Notes: generated by a model not told the origin, from the sequence alone. A DNA stretch of 64,000 bases from Amblyornis subalaris (GCA_018881555.1 JACAXG010000033.1:5588366-5652365), one strand, 5' to 3'; positions 12,306-24,342 are shown, counted from the first letter of the stretch. Numbers and translations: made by a program.

Positions 12306-14040
12306 GTTTTCTAACTGGCTTTTTTATTGACTCAAATATTTTTTATCAGATATCATAGTTTCTGGGGGGCAGTGGTTTGATAGCAGCATAATTCAATAAA
12401 AAGAATGCATTCACCCATTTCAGTGCTCATAGAAAGCAAATAAGTACAGATAGAACTTTGTATGAAATCACATACTCAACAGGCTTTGTATTCATAGATT
12501 CCTGAAACAAAGCCAAGTGCATAATCCACAGGGCTGTACGAAGCAGTCAGTGAAAACTGGCTGGAATGTCCATGTGTTAAATTAGACATCAAAAGAAACA
12601 CCAACACTCCCATGAATGGGACAAAAACAACAGAAACAAAAATCTACTTAACTTTGTAAAATAAGCCACTTACTTGGAAAAACATGTTGTGCTACTTTTA
12701 GGACTCTTGATGGAGTATCTTCTTGAATGCTACTACTGACAGTCGTTAGATTTATTTTTTTTTTATTCTACAGACTGCTGAATTTAGTTGTAGTAATTGT
12801 TTCCACATAAAGCAATAAAATATACCTGATCACCAGGAGCTGAGTTATGGCCTTTGTAAGTAAGATGCAAATTGTGAGTAGAGAAAAAACTTCTATCATG
12901 ATGTCATCAAGCAATAATCCTTTCCTTCTGAAACAGAGAGTGGAAACATGGCTGAGACACACAGACAGCATGTCTGCAATGGTTCCCTGTCAACTTTTGT
13001 CATTGCAGAACATATGTATTCCAGGAATTGCCACTGCACTGGCATTCATCCATCATCTACCACCCACATGAAGGCTTCCAGTTCCATATATATGTCATAT
13101 ACATGCAAGCTACTAACATCACTTTAACACAGTATTTGTGTCCCAGTAGGGTGCTGCAAATATTTCAGCATTGAAATCAGTGAATACATAAACAATATTT
13201 GAATAAGTAACAGCAGTTTATGATCTGGATCTTGAGTAAGTATTTAGCAGTTTTGTTAGAAAATAGTATGATATCTGATATCAGATGCTTTTTCATTAAT
13301 TTCATTCTGCTGTTACCTAGATATAAGAGTTTAGCAAGGGCCTTTCCTAAATATTTTGGCTCTAGAATTATTATCCCTCCTTACAGTGTTGCTATGTAAT
13401 GCTGCATTTTTTTCTCTGTGTGTGTGTGTTATTAGAAATGTTTTGTCTAGTAGGTCTAGAAATTACCGAAATATTAGAATTGTTCACTCTCCACTAGTGT
13501 GCATATTAATTATTTTTAATCAGAAAGATTTTTGGCAGTTTAAAGGGCATTAAGATGAATTGAGCTNCTACCTGGAATTAATATGACTAAGGTGAATACA
13601 GCTCTCTTCAATTTCTGGACAGCAGGAATAACTCAATATGAGCTTTGACTGGTACTTAGTATGTAATATGATGGACTCATCCAATGGAAACAATTAATTA
13701 ATTAATTAATTAACTACAAGTGTAAAGAAGCCAGATAAATTCAAAAGGTTTTCCTTCTGATAATGTATGTTTGAAAACCTTTGCTGCTAGAGCCTTTTAT
13801 TAGGTGTGTAGATAGTTACATACACACACTTATGTTCCATGTGAGCTCATAGCCTTCTAATGTACAGTGCAGTACTTGAAGCTGTGCTTTGTTCGAGTTG
13901 CATCCACACTGAGTTGATGGATTATATTTTCCTCACTTTCAAACTCTCTTCCCATGTTTATGTGGTCTCAGCTTTCTAAACCTGAGCTGCACACAAACAG
14001 ATTGCAATAATATTGAAAATTATTTTGATATTTTATATCA
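12306..14040. other. Single-copy AT-rich DNA with short microsatellites
   Basis: No gene is recognised. Contents are a short (TG)6 at 13417-13428 and an AATT-type repeat at 13691-13714. The overlapping frames on both strands at 12768-13071 show no recognised domain. One N lies at 13567. Confidence 0.5.
13691..13714. repeat. (AATT)n microsatellite
   Basis: Five to six tandem AATT-type units form a short self-complementary tetranucleotide repeat. Confidence 0.95.
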
Positions 14041-14068
14041 AGCATTTTGCTTTTGCATTTTTTTGTAG

Positions 14069-14089
14069 CGTGAGACAGAAGAAGCTACG
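14069..14089 (+). other. Candidate 21-nt in-frame microexon
   Basis: A 21-nt segment is bracketed by a strong acceptor and a strong donor. Upstream is a T-rich tract ending TTTTTTTGTAG (AG at 14067-14068), which also holds two closely spaced TGC motifs at about 14048-14056. Downstream the exon ends ACG followed by GTAAGG (GT at 14090-14091). The length is a multiple of three. In phase 0 it would encode RETEEAT; a second phase (V-R-Q-K-K-L core) is also open, and the third contains TGA. UGC motifs just upstream of the acceptor are the known signature of SRRM4/nSR100-dependent neural microexons. The host gene is not identified. Because the candidate is so short, chance occurrence cannot be excluded without RNA or conservation data. 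Confidence 0.42.
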
Positions 14090-14097
14090 GTAAGGAA

Positions 14098-14660
14098 AAT
14101 ATCTCTGCTTGGATATCACGGGACAAAGTAGCTCTTCCAGGACAAACTCATTTAAATTAAGATTTCTTTTTTCTTAAACTTGTCTTATTGTAATATTTTA
14201 CCAGGCCCTTTGGGGTCATTTATCATCATCCATTCTTATTATTTCAGTAGATTCTGTCACCTCTTTGATCTCACTCGGTATTTTGTGCTGATCCGGAGGC
14301 CGGTAGCATAAGACCACTAGTGTATTTGTACAACTTAGTGAGACTCAGCATATCTAAAATAAGTGCCAAAATGGCATTTGATCTTGTCACTACCACGCTC
14401 AGCAAAGCAGCCACAACAGAGTCAGCGAGGCTTTTTCTCGTTATTACACTCCAGAGGATCTCTGCCTGCCAATAAGAAAAAAGGTGACTGTGAGTTCACA
14501 TGCCTACAATGGCTGTAGTTTTGACTATTTAGCAAACTCCAAAAGCCTTAGCTACTTTAAAGTCCCTTTCTTTCATTACAGCCAAGGCCGCATAAGTGCT
14601 GTAGAACATAAGTTCCCTGACCAAATATGATATGGTTTTCCTTTGCAATATAGTTTCATA
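14098..14660. other. Single-copy block downstream of candidate microexon
   Basis: Non-repetitive sequence of fairly balanced composition, with isolated CpGs (14290-14303 and 14396-14440). It could be conserved intronic sequence flanking the microexon candidate, as is common for regulated microexons. No coding frame is recognised. Confidence 0.3.
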
Positions 14661-14717
14661 TTACAGCACTTGAACTGAGGTGTACAGTGCTCAGTGGTGT
14701 ATGGTTTCTGTCATTAC

Positions 14718-14732
14718 AAAAAAAAAAAAAAA
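14718..14732. repeat. Poly-A run
   Basis: A run of 15 A followed by a short GGAAAAGG purine stretch. It is not attached to any recognisable retroposed sequence upstream. Confidence 0.9.
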
Positions 14733-14885
14733 GGAAAAGGAAGAATAAATATAAACTTTTATAGCAGTTGAACCAAAGCAAATTTGTTTCCAAATGATCA
14801 CTAAAATAGAATTGAGGCTTATGTTGAAAGAGAATAAAGTCATTCATCTCTGTCATAGAAAATAAAGATGGTAGAAATCACTCAG

Positions 14886-14998
14886 AAAATCATAGAATCA
14901 CAGGGTGGTTTGAGTTGGAAGGGACCTTAAAGATTATCTAGTTGCAACCCCTCCACTCTCCAACCCTGCCGTGGGCAGGGATGCCATGCACTAGAATG
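14886..14998 (-). mobile_element. CR1 LINE 3' tail, antisense, about 110 bp
   Basis: It reads as the standard antisense CR1 end: 'atcatagaatcacagggtgg' at 14889, then 'ttggaagggaccttaaagat' near 14915, then an 'aacccctcc' block and 'gggcagggatgccatgcact' ending near 14995. The copy is strongly 5'-truncated and relatively well conserved, so it is younger than the antisense copies at 2715 and 29590. Confidence 0.92.
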
Positions 14999-15379
14999 TA
15001 ATATTCTTTCTTAGTTTTCTGACTTTATTTCCCAAAATTTTGTTTCATTATGGAAAATATAAAATGCATGACAAAGGCAAGGTTTCCAGAGGTTTTTTAA
15101 CCTTCAGTGAATGTCTTCTGACACTCTGAAATCCTCTTCAAACTTTCTGCACTCTTTCTTACCATGCTCAGATGACGATTTTGGAAGTCTCTTAGTACTT
15201 TGTATTAGATAGACCACGTTATAGAAAGGCCTTTCATTAAATGAACAACTGCTTTTGGGAGGACTCCTGTCATATGGAGAGTATTTGAGAGCTCTTCAAA
15301 ATGAATAAAAAAGCAACCAGATCTTTCAAAAAAATTACATTCTTCTAGGAAAATCAAGGGTACTCAAGCAGTGTGGATT

Positions 15380-15564
15380 GGGTTGGCAGATAGGTGCACT
15401 CTGATGTGGACAGAAGATCTTTTAATAAAAGAAACAGGGCGCAAGTGTGCCCACACCAAGAGAACGTGCACAGAAAAAGAAAAGCTGAGAAAGGCTGGCA
15501 TGATAGGGAGGAAAAACACACACACTTTGCCTGTGAAATTAGCACAACAAAGTACCTTTCTGAA
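15380..15564 (+). other. Possible 5' extension of CR1 copy
   Basis: This segment lies directly upstream of the recognisable CR1 endonuclease fragment and shares an open frame with it (15394-15666, 90 codons). It is rich in Lys/Arg codons. It may be the start of CR1 ORF2 or unrelated flank; I cannot match it to the consensus. Confidence 0.25.
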
Positions 15565-15718
15565 GTGCCATACACTAATGTCTGCAGCATGGATAACAAA
15601 GAGAAGGAATTGGATGTCTACATGCAGTTACAGGGCTGTGAACTCACTAGGATCAGGGAGATGTAATGGGATAACTCACTCAGCTGAGTGCTGCAGTGGA
15701 TGTATACAAGAAAGACAT
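15565..15718 (+). pseudogene. CR1 ORF2 endonuclease-domain fragment (broken)
   Basis: The frame through 15571 reads YTNVCSMDNKEKELD, then CELTRIREM. This lines up with the APE-type endonuclease of CR1 ORF2, whose family pattern is a TNARS..NK..EL block followed by an ITETWWD block. The Glu of ITET is kept. The WD that follows is preceded by an in-frame TAA at 15664-15666, where the family has Trp, and a second in-frame stop, TGA, lies at 15685-15687. No frameshift is needed. It is a dead fragment of a LINE protein that would nick target DNA in an active element. It is unusual because most avian CR1 copies are truncated long before this domain. It is joined directly to the CR1 3' region that follows. 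Confidence 0.68.
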
Positions 15719-16208
15719 GGACATACTGGAGTGAATCCAGTATAGGGTCCTGAAAAAGACTAAGGGATTGGAGTATCTGTCATGTAAGAAATCTGAAAGA
15801 CATCTGAACCTCTTCAGCCTGGAGAAATGAAGGCTCAGGGGGATTTTAAGCATGTGTATAAATGCCTAATTGGGAAGGGCAGGGTGTTAAAAAGATGGAG
15901 CCCGATTCCTTTCCAAGTGCTCACTGACGGGGCAAGAGGCAATGGTCATAATCTGAAACACAGGAAATTCCATTTAAATATAGGAAAAAAATCTGTTATG
16001 GTCAGGGTGGTCAAAGAAAGGAACAGGTTGCCCAGAGAGGTTGTGGAGTCTCTTGTCATTGCTACTCAATTTCAGATGGACATCATCCTGGGCAACCTGT
16101 TCTAGGTGACCCTTCCCTGAGCAATCTGTTCTAGGCAACCCTTCCCTGAGCAAGTGTTGTACTACTCAATCGCCAGAGGTGCTTTAGAGCCTCAACCATT
16201 GCGTGAAT
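15719..16208 (+). mobile_element. CR1 LINE 3' region with 29-bp tandem duplication
   Basis: Sense CR1 blocks appear in order: 'gaatccagtatagggtcctg' near 15733, 'cttcagcctggagaaatgaa' near 15811, and 'gtgtataaatgcc' near 15855. They are followed by 'gcaagaggcaatggtcataa' near 15931, 'gaacaggttgcccagagagg' near 16021, and 'catcctgggcaacctgttct' near 16084. The copy ends with a degenerate 'cctcaaccattgcgtgaat' at about 16190-16208. The subfamily differs from the copy at 4790. A 29-bp unit beginning 'ctgttctagg' is tandemly duplicated (16097-16125 and 16126-16154). The reverse-transcriptase domain expected between the endonuclease fragment and this region is missing. Confidence 0.88.
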
Positions 16209-19200
16209 ATCAAAATAGGTGTGACAAGTGTATATTTTAGGTAAAACAAGAAGCAAAAGATGCCCATCAAAAGGCATAGCAGGTAAGAGTTGCTTCAGGA
16301 GAAAAGCAGCCATTGTGAAAAAGCATCGGATTGAGAAAGAAATTGTACAGTGTATGTGTGATACAGCTCACTGTGGCAGGAAGGTGATAACCATCAATTC
16401 AGTGGGTTGGAAGAAGGCAATATGAAAGGTAACTTCAACATATTAATTCTGTAGGAATATACAGAGCATGAAATGAAAAAAATTTACTTCCTTCCAAAAG
16501 ACAGGATATGTTGTGATGCAGAAGAAAAGCACTAGATAGCCCTGTTCATCTTTAGTTTCCAACAAAACAGCCTCTACATTCATTATTTCCTGCCAATGCC
16601 TTGTAGTCTCCCTCTGTCTTCTAATTTAATTTTTAACCAGTCATCTTGTTCTTCAAAGCCATCCACAGGTCAGGGACTAACTACCAGCTCCTCAATGGTC
16701 TGTTAAGTTAACTATGGTCTTTTGGCAGCACTGTTGATAGACACAGGTGGTTATGGAAACTCTTTCTGGCTGGTGGGGTGGTGCAGTTCCCACCAAAGAG
16801 CAGATTAGCTCTGTGTGTGGCACCTTTCAAGGAAACCCTTCCCTTTTAATCAACCATTCCTATTTAGAGTGGAAGGCAATGAATAAGGAGAAAGGGAGTT
16901 ACTGAAATTCCTTGTCCATATGCATCCCGCTTCTGTTGAGCATGCACCAGAAATTGAATACCTTAGCCACGGGGGTTTAATAGGTTTCACCTGTACCTAC
17001 AATCCAAACTACAAAGATGAGGAAAACATACAACTTCTTTCCTGTTATTGCAAATTTTGTACCTGGCAAAGCCCACATTGTGACATTGCTCTTTGCAGCA
17101 GCCATCTACAGCTACTCTCTTCTCTCAAAGATATTAAAAGTCATGATGAGGATGGAAACTGCTTCTGTGTAGCCTTGCCTGCATTTTCCTTCAGCAATAG
17201 GACTTTGAGTACACTTCACAGGGCCTGTGCACAGACTCAAGTCTGATGTGCAAATATCCATAAGCATAAATTCCTAGCACAGCTCCTGACAAGGTTCTGC
17301 CCTATACAAGACAGCCATTTCCTGAGTTGGCTTTGAGAAATACTTAGGGACACAGGGGCATCCCTAAGCTAAAAGCTGTCTCCAATAGGCAGTTATAAGA
17401 CCATCCTGTTCTGGAGGAAGATCATTCAGTCATATGTACAGGAGGAAACCTACCCTATTATCATGCGGTGTACGATATCGGTATAACTATAACCCTGAGA
17501 GTCCAGACAGTCCTTTCTTTTTTCTTAAACTGCTCTTATCCTCGCTGTGAGGTGAATAAGAGAATAAGAGGTGCCTCTGTACCACTGCTGAGGGAGGCAA
17601 ACAAAAGAGTCTCATGAAATTTTGTGATAGGAATTTACTTAGGTAGCTTGCAGATATTAGACTGGATTACTTTTTGAGAAGCATCCCCAGACATATAAAT
17701 CTTTTGTGTTGTCTTCATAGCAGGCTATAGAAATACAAATCATCCAAGAAAAAGAGCCAGCATTTCCTCCACACTAGTATTTATGTTTGTGACCATACAG
17801 AAAGTAACACAGGTTATTTGTATCAAACCCACAGTTAATTCATGGTGCATTGTCAGACATTTGCTATAATTGTTCTTGGGTCTACTTCTCATTCCAGTGT
17901 AACTGGAATTGTGGTGGTAATTGCTTCTGCAGTAGACTTAAATATTTCCAGGAACTGTGTCTTTTTCTACCCAACGACTGTCATCTGTCATGCTCTGCCC
18001 TTGCTCTTTATATTTGTGCCATGACTACAGATGTCTTTCATGCAAGACTATCAAGATGAGGTATTTGCATTCTAGTGAGCTCAGCCGGTGCTGAATGATG
18101 TTTGGCCTATGGAGTGTCACCTCCTCTCAGCCAATCTGTGTGATTCAAAAGGCACAGCTTTTGTGTAGAGGGGGAAAAAACCTTCTCTCTGCTGAATGTT
18201 CAGGCATTAATCAAAAAATATCAGCTACTGAAATGTAATAATCACATGTTATAGGTACACCTCAGAATAGGCATTTCCTCTTCCATCAGCTGTGCTATCT
18301 CACTGTGGCAGCATGAAGAATGGGTGAGTCTTTTTGACATATGGAGTCTTAATCCTTTATTCAGAAAGTATATCCTGATCAATGTTTAAATCTGATAGGT
18401 TACAAAATGAAGACTCTCACTGTTTAAATTGCAGCCTTCAAGGCACAGTGAATCTGTTAATCTCTCTGCGTAGTTATACTATGGCAGCTATCACGATGCC
18501 ATTTCTTCTCATCACAGTAATTTGATCCAAGCAGGAACTCTTGAAAGGTGATTCCCCCAGTCTTTGATTTCCTTTCNTACTGCTGGAATATTCTAGAATG
18601 AGAAGTTGCCAGCCGCCCTTGTTCACCCACTTTCTACTTAGTTCTTTACATTTATGTCACATCACCCTAATTGATTTGGAAATTTTCATTCAGCTAGAAA
18701 AGCTAGTCATGGGTTCTCCTTTAACCAGTCAGGCTAAAAATTCAAAAGAAACCCACAGACATGGTTGCTTACAATGGTCCAGAACCAAATATCAAGAATG
18801 CAGGATCTTCTGCATTGCCTACCATATGTCATTATGGCAACCTGCCCAATTAACCTTTCTAACAGAAACATCCAAGCATAAGCTTCTTCTTTTACTTGAG
18901 GACTTCTGAGCCCAAAAACTGCTTAAGTTGTGTTTGAATGAATGTGTGTTTCATACAGAGATATCCTGGGATGCTTTACAGTGGGAACAAAAAGTCAAGC
19001 AGTTGACTTTTTAATTATCATAGAAAATTTGGAACTGTTTCTTCAACATGTTATAAATTGCTCCAAGTCATGATGCTAGAAATTGCAAAACTTTATCAGT
19101 TATATTCTCATCAGACAGCCAAGCATGCCTCAAACTATGCTACTTTTTTTCAAAAAGTCAGAAGTCTCCAACATGGATCTAGGAAGAGATTGCATTTCAT

Positions 19201-21333
19201 GAGTTGTCCCTGGAAGGTGTTTTCTTGGCTCTGCTGGGCTACTTGTCCTGTTGACCTGTAAATGGGATGGATTTGCGGTAACAGAAACAGAAAATTAAAC
19301 ACTTCCAACACAGGAAGAACAAGATGTTCAGATCAGCACTAGCAGGTAGCTAAAGTCATAACCAAAATTGTTTAGACAGTTGGTGAGGGTGGCTCAGTCT
19401 ATGTTCTTGTTCTTACTTGTGGTTACAGGAATTAAATAGCTGTGGTCTAGTGTAGGGAACAAAAGAAATGTTTTTTTCACAGATGGATAGATTTCACTTC
19501 ACTTGATGTTAGCTTAATAGAAATAAGGCAATAAATAAAATAGCATCATGTAGTATCTCTCTCTGGAAAATGACAGGCATCATCAGAGAGCAAATACTTA
19601 TGGTAAATTTTCAGATAGGTGGAATGAATCACCTGCTGGAAATGCTTATCTATTTCTACTGCATTTAGGGCAGAAGCTGAGATCATTGGTTTACTCTAGA
19701 TGTTGAAATTTCAAATGGATAAAAATCAACATTTTTATCAAGTCAATTCCATTTAAGTTTCAAACTTTTCAGTGGAGAAGATTTCAACTTACATTTCTCT
19801 GGAAATGTATGCATGTACCTCAGCATAAACTCTGTACATCTGTTGCAGTTCCATTATGCATTGCCTTGTGACATACTTGGTGTATTATAGTTATCCTCTG
19901 CCTCATGTAAATCAGGGGAAAGCTAATACAACAATATAAACATAGGTATGCAGAATTATATATTTTTGATGTCTTTCCCATAAAAGTACTAGTATTTCCA
20001 GACACACGAGAAAGAATTGTTTTCTTCATGCTCAGGTATCTTTTTTTCTACATGAAGTTGTGAAAACATTCTGAATCCTTGACCATTATGATTCACTTTA
20101 GAAAATGAAATATTTGTGGCTGCATGTGGATTACTTAAGTCAAATGGCAACAGCATTTAAAAGAGAATATTATGCAGTTACAGGGACAGTCTTGGAAAGA
20201 ACGTTGTTCAATTAGAAAGTCTTTAAAACTTTAGGATGTTCGTATAATATTAAAAAAGAATCTTCCTCACAATCAATGTTTAAACAATTAATAATTAATA
20301 GCTAACAAATGTATTTAGTAACAATTCTGTTCCAAAAAGAGAAACAATGAATGCAGAAATGAAAACCCCATTGACTCCAGACCCTATTGTCAGGGGATCA
20401 GTTCAATCACAATGAGCATCTGCTCTCAAACTCATGAAATTCCCTTGTAAATTTAGGTTGTTGACTCCCTAAACATCTACTGGGCAGACTGTTCAGATTC
20501 TCACTCTTGGGATGCTTATATAATTTCTTCACATTTTAAGCCTCATTATTTTATGGTCAGTTTATACCTATTTTTTCTTATGCCTATGCTTTCTTTCAAG
20601 GTGGAGAGGTAGTATTCACTGTATTGTTAAACAGTCGTTGAAAGTCAAGGAGTGGGATTGATCTCAGGAAAATGGTTTGGAAGCTGGGTCTTCAGTCATC
20701 TGAAGCTTCATCTATACAGCTAATGTAATGAAGCAGTCAACTCTGGAAGATATGAAACCTCATGCTAAAACAGACATATGTTAAGATCCCTAGATACCTC
20801 TCATCAGTTCTTCACCCAGTTAGTACTGGTTGTCAGATACATGCAGATGATGCCTGCAATGTCTTTTTTAACAGCAGTATCTATTTCAGTAGCTGAAGTT
20901 CATCCTGTGTTTGTCTAACAGACACAATCCGGTCCTTCTATCTTAAAGCAACAGCCTTTCGCAAAAGTTCCTGTTGGTGGTCCCCCCCTTCCCTTCATCT
21001 CAATACTAGTCTATTTACTCACATTTCTAGTTCTCTTTCTCTCCTTGTCAGCTGGTTCTTCCCTATGTGTTCCTCCAATGTTCTTCTGTGATGAGAGCAA
21101 CAATCACTTCTATGTCGTCAGCAGTTTAATGGAAGAACTGACTGATTCCTGTGCTGAAGTTATTATTGAAAATCCTAAGTACTAAGTACTAGATAATATT
21201 AGCCCCAANATCAAACCTTCAGGATTCTTATTAGCAGTCAAGTCAATAGCTTATTAGGAGTCTCTTTCAGCTCAACTGACTGTAATATTTTGTTTATTCC
21301 TTTCTGCATCACTGTCATTATTCTGTATCTATC
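16209..21333. other. Single-copy AT-rich DNA, no gene seen
   Basis: I recognise no repeat, RNA gene or coding sequence over about 5.1 kb. The longest frames (108 codons at 16920-17246 and 103 at 18598-18909) show no domain or splice support. The stretch at 18190-18330 has mild enhancer-like texture. Ns lie at 18577 and 21209. Confidence 0.5.
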
Positions 21334-22109
21334 TGTCCTGGAGTGAGTTTATGATGCTATATATCCCAATCGCCTGCTTAATGAAAAGTATTAACTCTGT
21401 GTCTTTAAGCTGGCTCGAGAAGCCAGGAGCTATGTTTTGGTTTTCTTCGAAGAATATTTACATTTTTTTACTTATCAGCTCGCTATGTTATGGTTCTGAG
21501 GAGAGAACATCTCGGCAGTTGCTTTCTATAGTTGGAGGCGAAGGGACACTTTTTTACCTTTACCTTTTTTTTCTTGTGAGCTTTCGCCCGGTTTTTACTC
21601 AGCTGAGGGACATTCAGAAGGAGTTAAAACTTGCTTTTGGCTTTTTCGCTCCTCTGTCTGAGGCAAGGGAAGAAGACAGTTTTTTCCTGGGATTGTATTT
21701 TCTTTTTCTTCTTCCTTTGGAACTGTACAACAGACAGCTGGGCTCTGTTCTACATACCATCTCTCCGGGGCCTACACCCCCCGGGCCTGGACAGGGCCTA
21801 CTCCGTACTCCAGCAGCTAGCTAGAGACAGAGCAGAAGACCACACCTGCCAAAGACTCAGGACTTTGATTCATCCAGGTTATCCTCCTCACGAGAGGTTT
21901 ATTGTCTAACATTATTCATTTTTATTTTTATTTCTTTTCCCGTCTCCTGGTGCCTGCGTGCACCCCCCCAGCAGCTGGGTTTTGCTAAATAAACAGGTTT
22001 TTTCACTTTCCTCTGAGAAATCCTTAAGGGGAGGGGAAGGGAGTTTTGAACCCTATCTTTTGCAGAGGAAGCTCTTCGAGTCTTCCTCCTGTTTGTCCAG
22101 ACCGTGACA
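21334..22109 (+). mobile_element. Solitary endogenous-retroviral LTR, sense
   Basis: A 776-bp segment begins TGTCCTGG and ends GTGACA, giving the retroviral TG...CA ends with matching TGTC/GACA termini. It is far more GC-rich and pyrimidine-tracted than its flanks. A polyadenylation signal AATAAA lies at 21988-21993, about 116 bases before the 3' end, fixing the sense orientation. No gag, pol or env sequence lies on either side, so it is a solo LTR left by LTR-LTR recombination. A clean target-site duplication is not visible: the left flank is CTATC and the right flank GATAG. Frames of 157 and 92 codons inside it are not genes. The length suggests an ERVL- or ERVK-like avian family; I cannot name it. 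Confidence 0.8.
21988..21993 (+). terminator. LTR polyadenylation signal AATAAA
   Basis: A canonical AATAAA in the sense LTR, set in GCTAAATAAACAGG and followed by a T-rich downstream element, marks the R/U5 area. Confidence 0.7.
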
Positions 22110-24288
22110 GATAGGATAGCTATCTTCCTCTCATAACTAATACCTTTCTATCATACCAGATGCTTTATTGTTGTCCTAATAAAAAGCTTTAAATTCAGCA
22201 ATGGCAGAATTTTCTGTTAGTCTGATGCAGACTACACTACTTTTGCAGAACTCACAGTTTGCTTTAACTCAAGAATCACTAAGCAATAGACAAAGATAAT
22301 TAATGATAATAACAACATGCAGCTTTATTTAGTCTGCAGCCAAAACCTGAAGTCTGTCTTTGAGGCATACATCAACCAGAAACTTTATTCAGAGTTTCCA
22401 ACTTATCTGTGAGCCAAGTCGGTATCCAGAATTGGAAAACAGCAGTCTCATCATTCTCTTCCTTGTCTTTCCTTCATTTTACAAATACTTAGTAGTTTAT
22501 ATTTTCTAAGAAGCATCTCCAGTAAAAATCTAGAACTCTACCCCCCTGTATTTTCTCCCTATAAAAATATTTATAGGAAGAAATCATTCTCCCCATTTCT
22601 TGGGCAAATATTCAATGATTGGCATGATATTTTTGATTACAGGTAATTTTTCACTAGTATTCACTAATATAAATATTATATTTTGCAATGATTTTAAGTA
22701 CTTTGCAACATTTTAAATGTTTCTATGTGGTTACTCTTTTTATCCAAGCATAAAAAAATTATGAGGGATTTCTTTGTTAACATTTTCCCCAACAATATGG
22801 TGACAGTTGATAAAATCCTACATTTTTTTGAATAATGACATTTAATTATAGCATTTCCATTATTTTCCAGAGAGTGACACTGGTCTAATAACCTTTAAAT
22901 TTGCCAGTAATCTGTTAGTTTTTGAATACTGACAGAAAATTTATCATCTTCCTATTTTTCATATCAGATGCTAACTAATACACTGATACAATATGAGGTA
23001 ACCTTCTGCAATATAGGTAGTATTTGTTACATAATCAAAGCATGGTAATGAAAATTAGGAAAGTCGGGCTCAGCTAAAACTGAGCCATGGTCCCTCTCTT
23101 AGCAAATACAGTCACACCATGCAGATGTCTAAACCTGAGTGAGTCACCTTAAGAGTCCCTTCACAGGTGATGCAGATAGTTCTACAGCATCATCCCTTTC
23201 CTTATAAATAAATGTATAAAATAGATTAAATGAGTCACACCTTAAAAATTCTCATTTCCTTCCCTGAATATGAAGGAGAACTGCAATAACTCACTCATCT
23301 ACAGAAATGTAAAGCAAGGTGGAATAAATTGTAGCCTTAATACGTTTGCCCCCATCTGTGACATGAGCAACAGCATAAACACAATGACTGAATATTTCTG
23401 AGTCTTTATTCATTAATATTTATAAAGTACTTTAAGATCTTGGGATCAAAGCAGTAAAAAGAGGCAATCAGCACTACATGGCCAATCCACTCAAGTGTCA
23501 AAGTCCCGTTTTATAGAGTATTGTATGTCTAGGTAGCCCTTCCTTAAAAATCTTATGAATTAATTGAGAGGGTAGTTAGAAAACAGAGGCAAGGTGTTCC
23601 TGTTCTAGCACACAAGAATAGTGCAGACCTTTCAGAAGGGCATCTTGCTTCTCTTAACCTTGTCATAATATCAGGAACATTATCCTCCACACGTCCTACA
23701 TATGCTGCAAGTTTTAAGTTGCCTTCAGCCACTCTGCACTTTCCTGCAAAGCCCACCAGCCTAACAAGGGGGGTTGTAGTACCATCCTTTCCGTCTTCAG
23801 GCACATTAATCCCCTGCTCTGCTTCACGGCCATATATTATGACTTCTGGGTACTGCTGTCAATCCAGCAGCAAAGGCTGGCTCTTCCTAACTGGGGGAAG
23901 CTGCCTAGTGTTATACCCTGGACCTGAACACTCACTTCTTAAAAAAGAAATAACCAATCCACAATCACTATCCCCACAGACCACCCCAAATGGCTCCATT
24001 ATCAGTCACACATATACTAGAAGTATATTTTTAATCATTGAATACATTTGGAAAGATAAAGGGGGTTAATGGTGGCTGATTTCCCCTTTCTGTATTTGGG
24101 AAGGCTTAACCACCACTTAATGACTGTGCGAAATGCTGTTTGCTTATTTTTCTGAAAAAATTGTGCACTTAGCACACGGGTCCTTCTGATCACACTGCTG
24201 CAAAGGTAAAAGGGCTTTATAAATCCACACATCCAGCCAACATGCACAGATGTTCTTTTAGGTTTTCTTCTTTTTCAGTCTGAGCTAG

Positions 24289-24290
<2 letters not shown>
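22110..24290. other. Single-copy AT-rich DNA, no gene seen
   Basis: No gene is recognised. Overlapping frames on opposite strands at 23553-24069 have no domain. A small perfect 7-bp-stem hairpin (GGCTCAG...CTGAGCC) lies near 23068-23087 and is probably incidental. Confidence 0.5.
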
Positions 24291-24292
<2 letters not shown>

Positions 24293-24327
<35 letters not shown>

Positions 24328-24342
24328 CTCACGCACACACAC
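24293..24342. repeat. (AC)n dinucleotide microsatellite
   Basis: About 50 bases of AC repeat, with interruptions GC and TC in the distal half. It is perfect over the first roughly 28 bases. Confidence 0.97.

Noticed and set aside
13885..13900. tRNA B-box-like 'tgttcgagttg'
   Set aside because: No matching A-box, acceptor stem or cloverleaf around it.
20440..20800. Possible ancient repeat of L2/CR1 type
   Set aside because: Only vague resemblance; the blocks could not be placed in order on a consensus.
21351..21824. 157-codon frame as a possible gene
   Set aside because: It lies wholly inside the sense solo LTR and resembles no retroviral protein; a by-product of the pyrimidine-rich LTR.
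23068..23087. 7-bp perfect stem hairpin as an RNA structure
   Set aside because: Too short; expected by chance in a window of this size.
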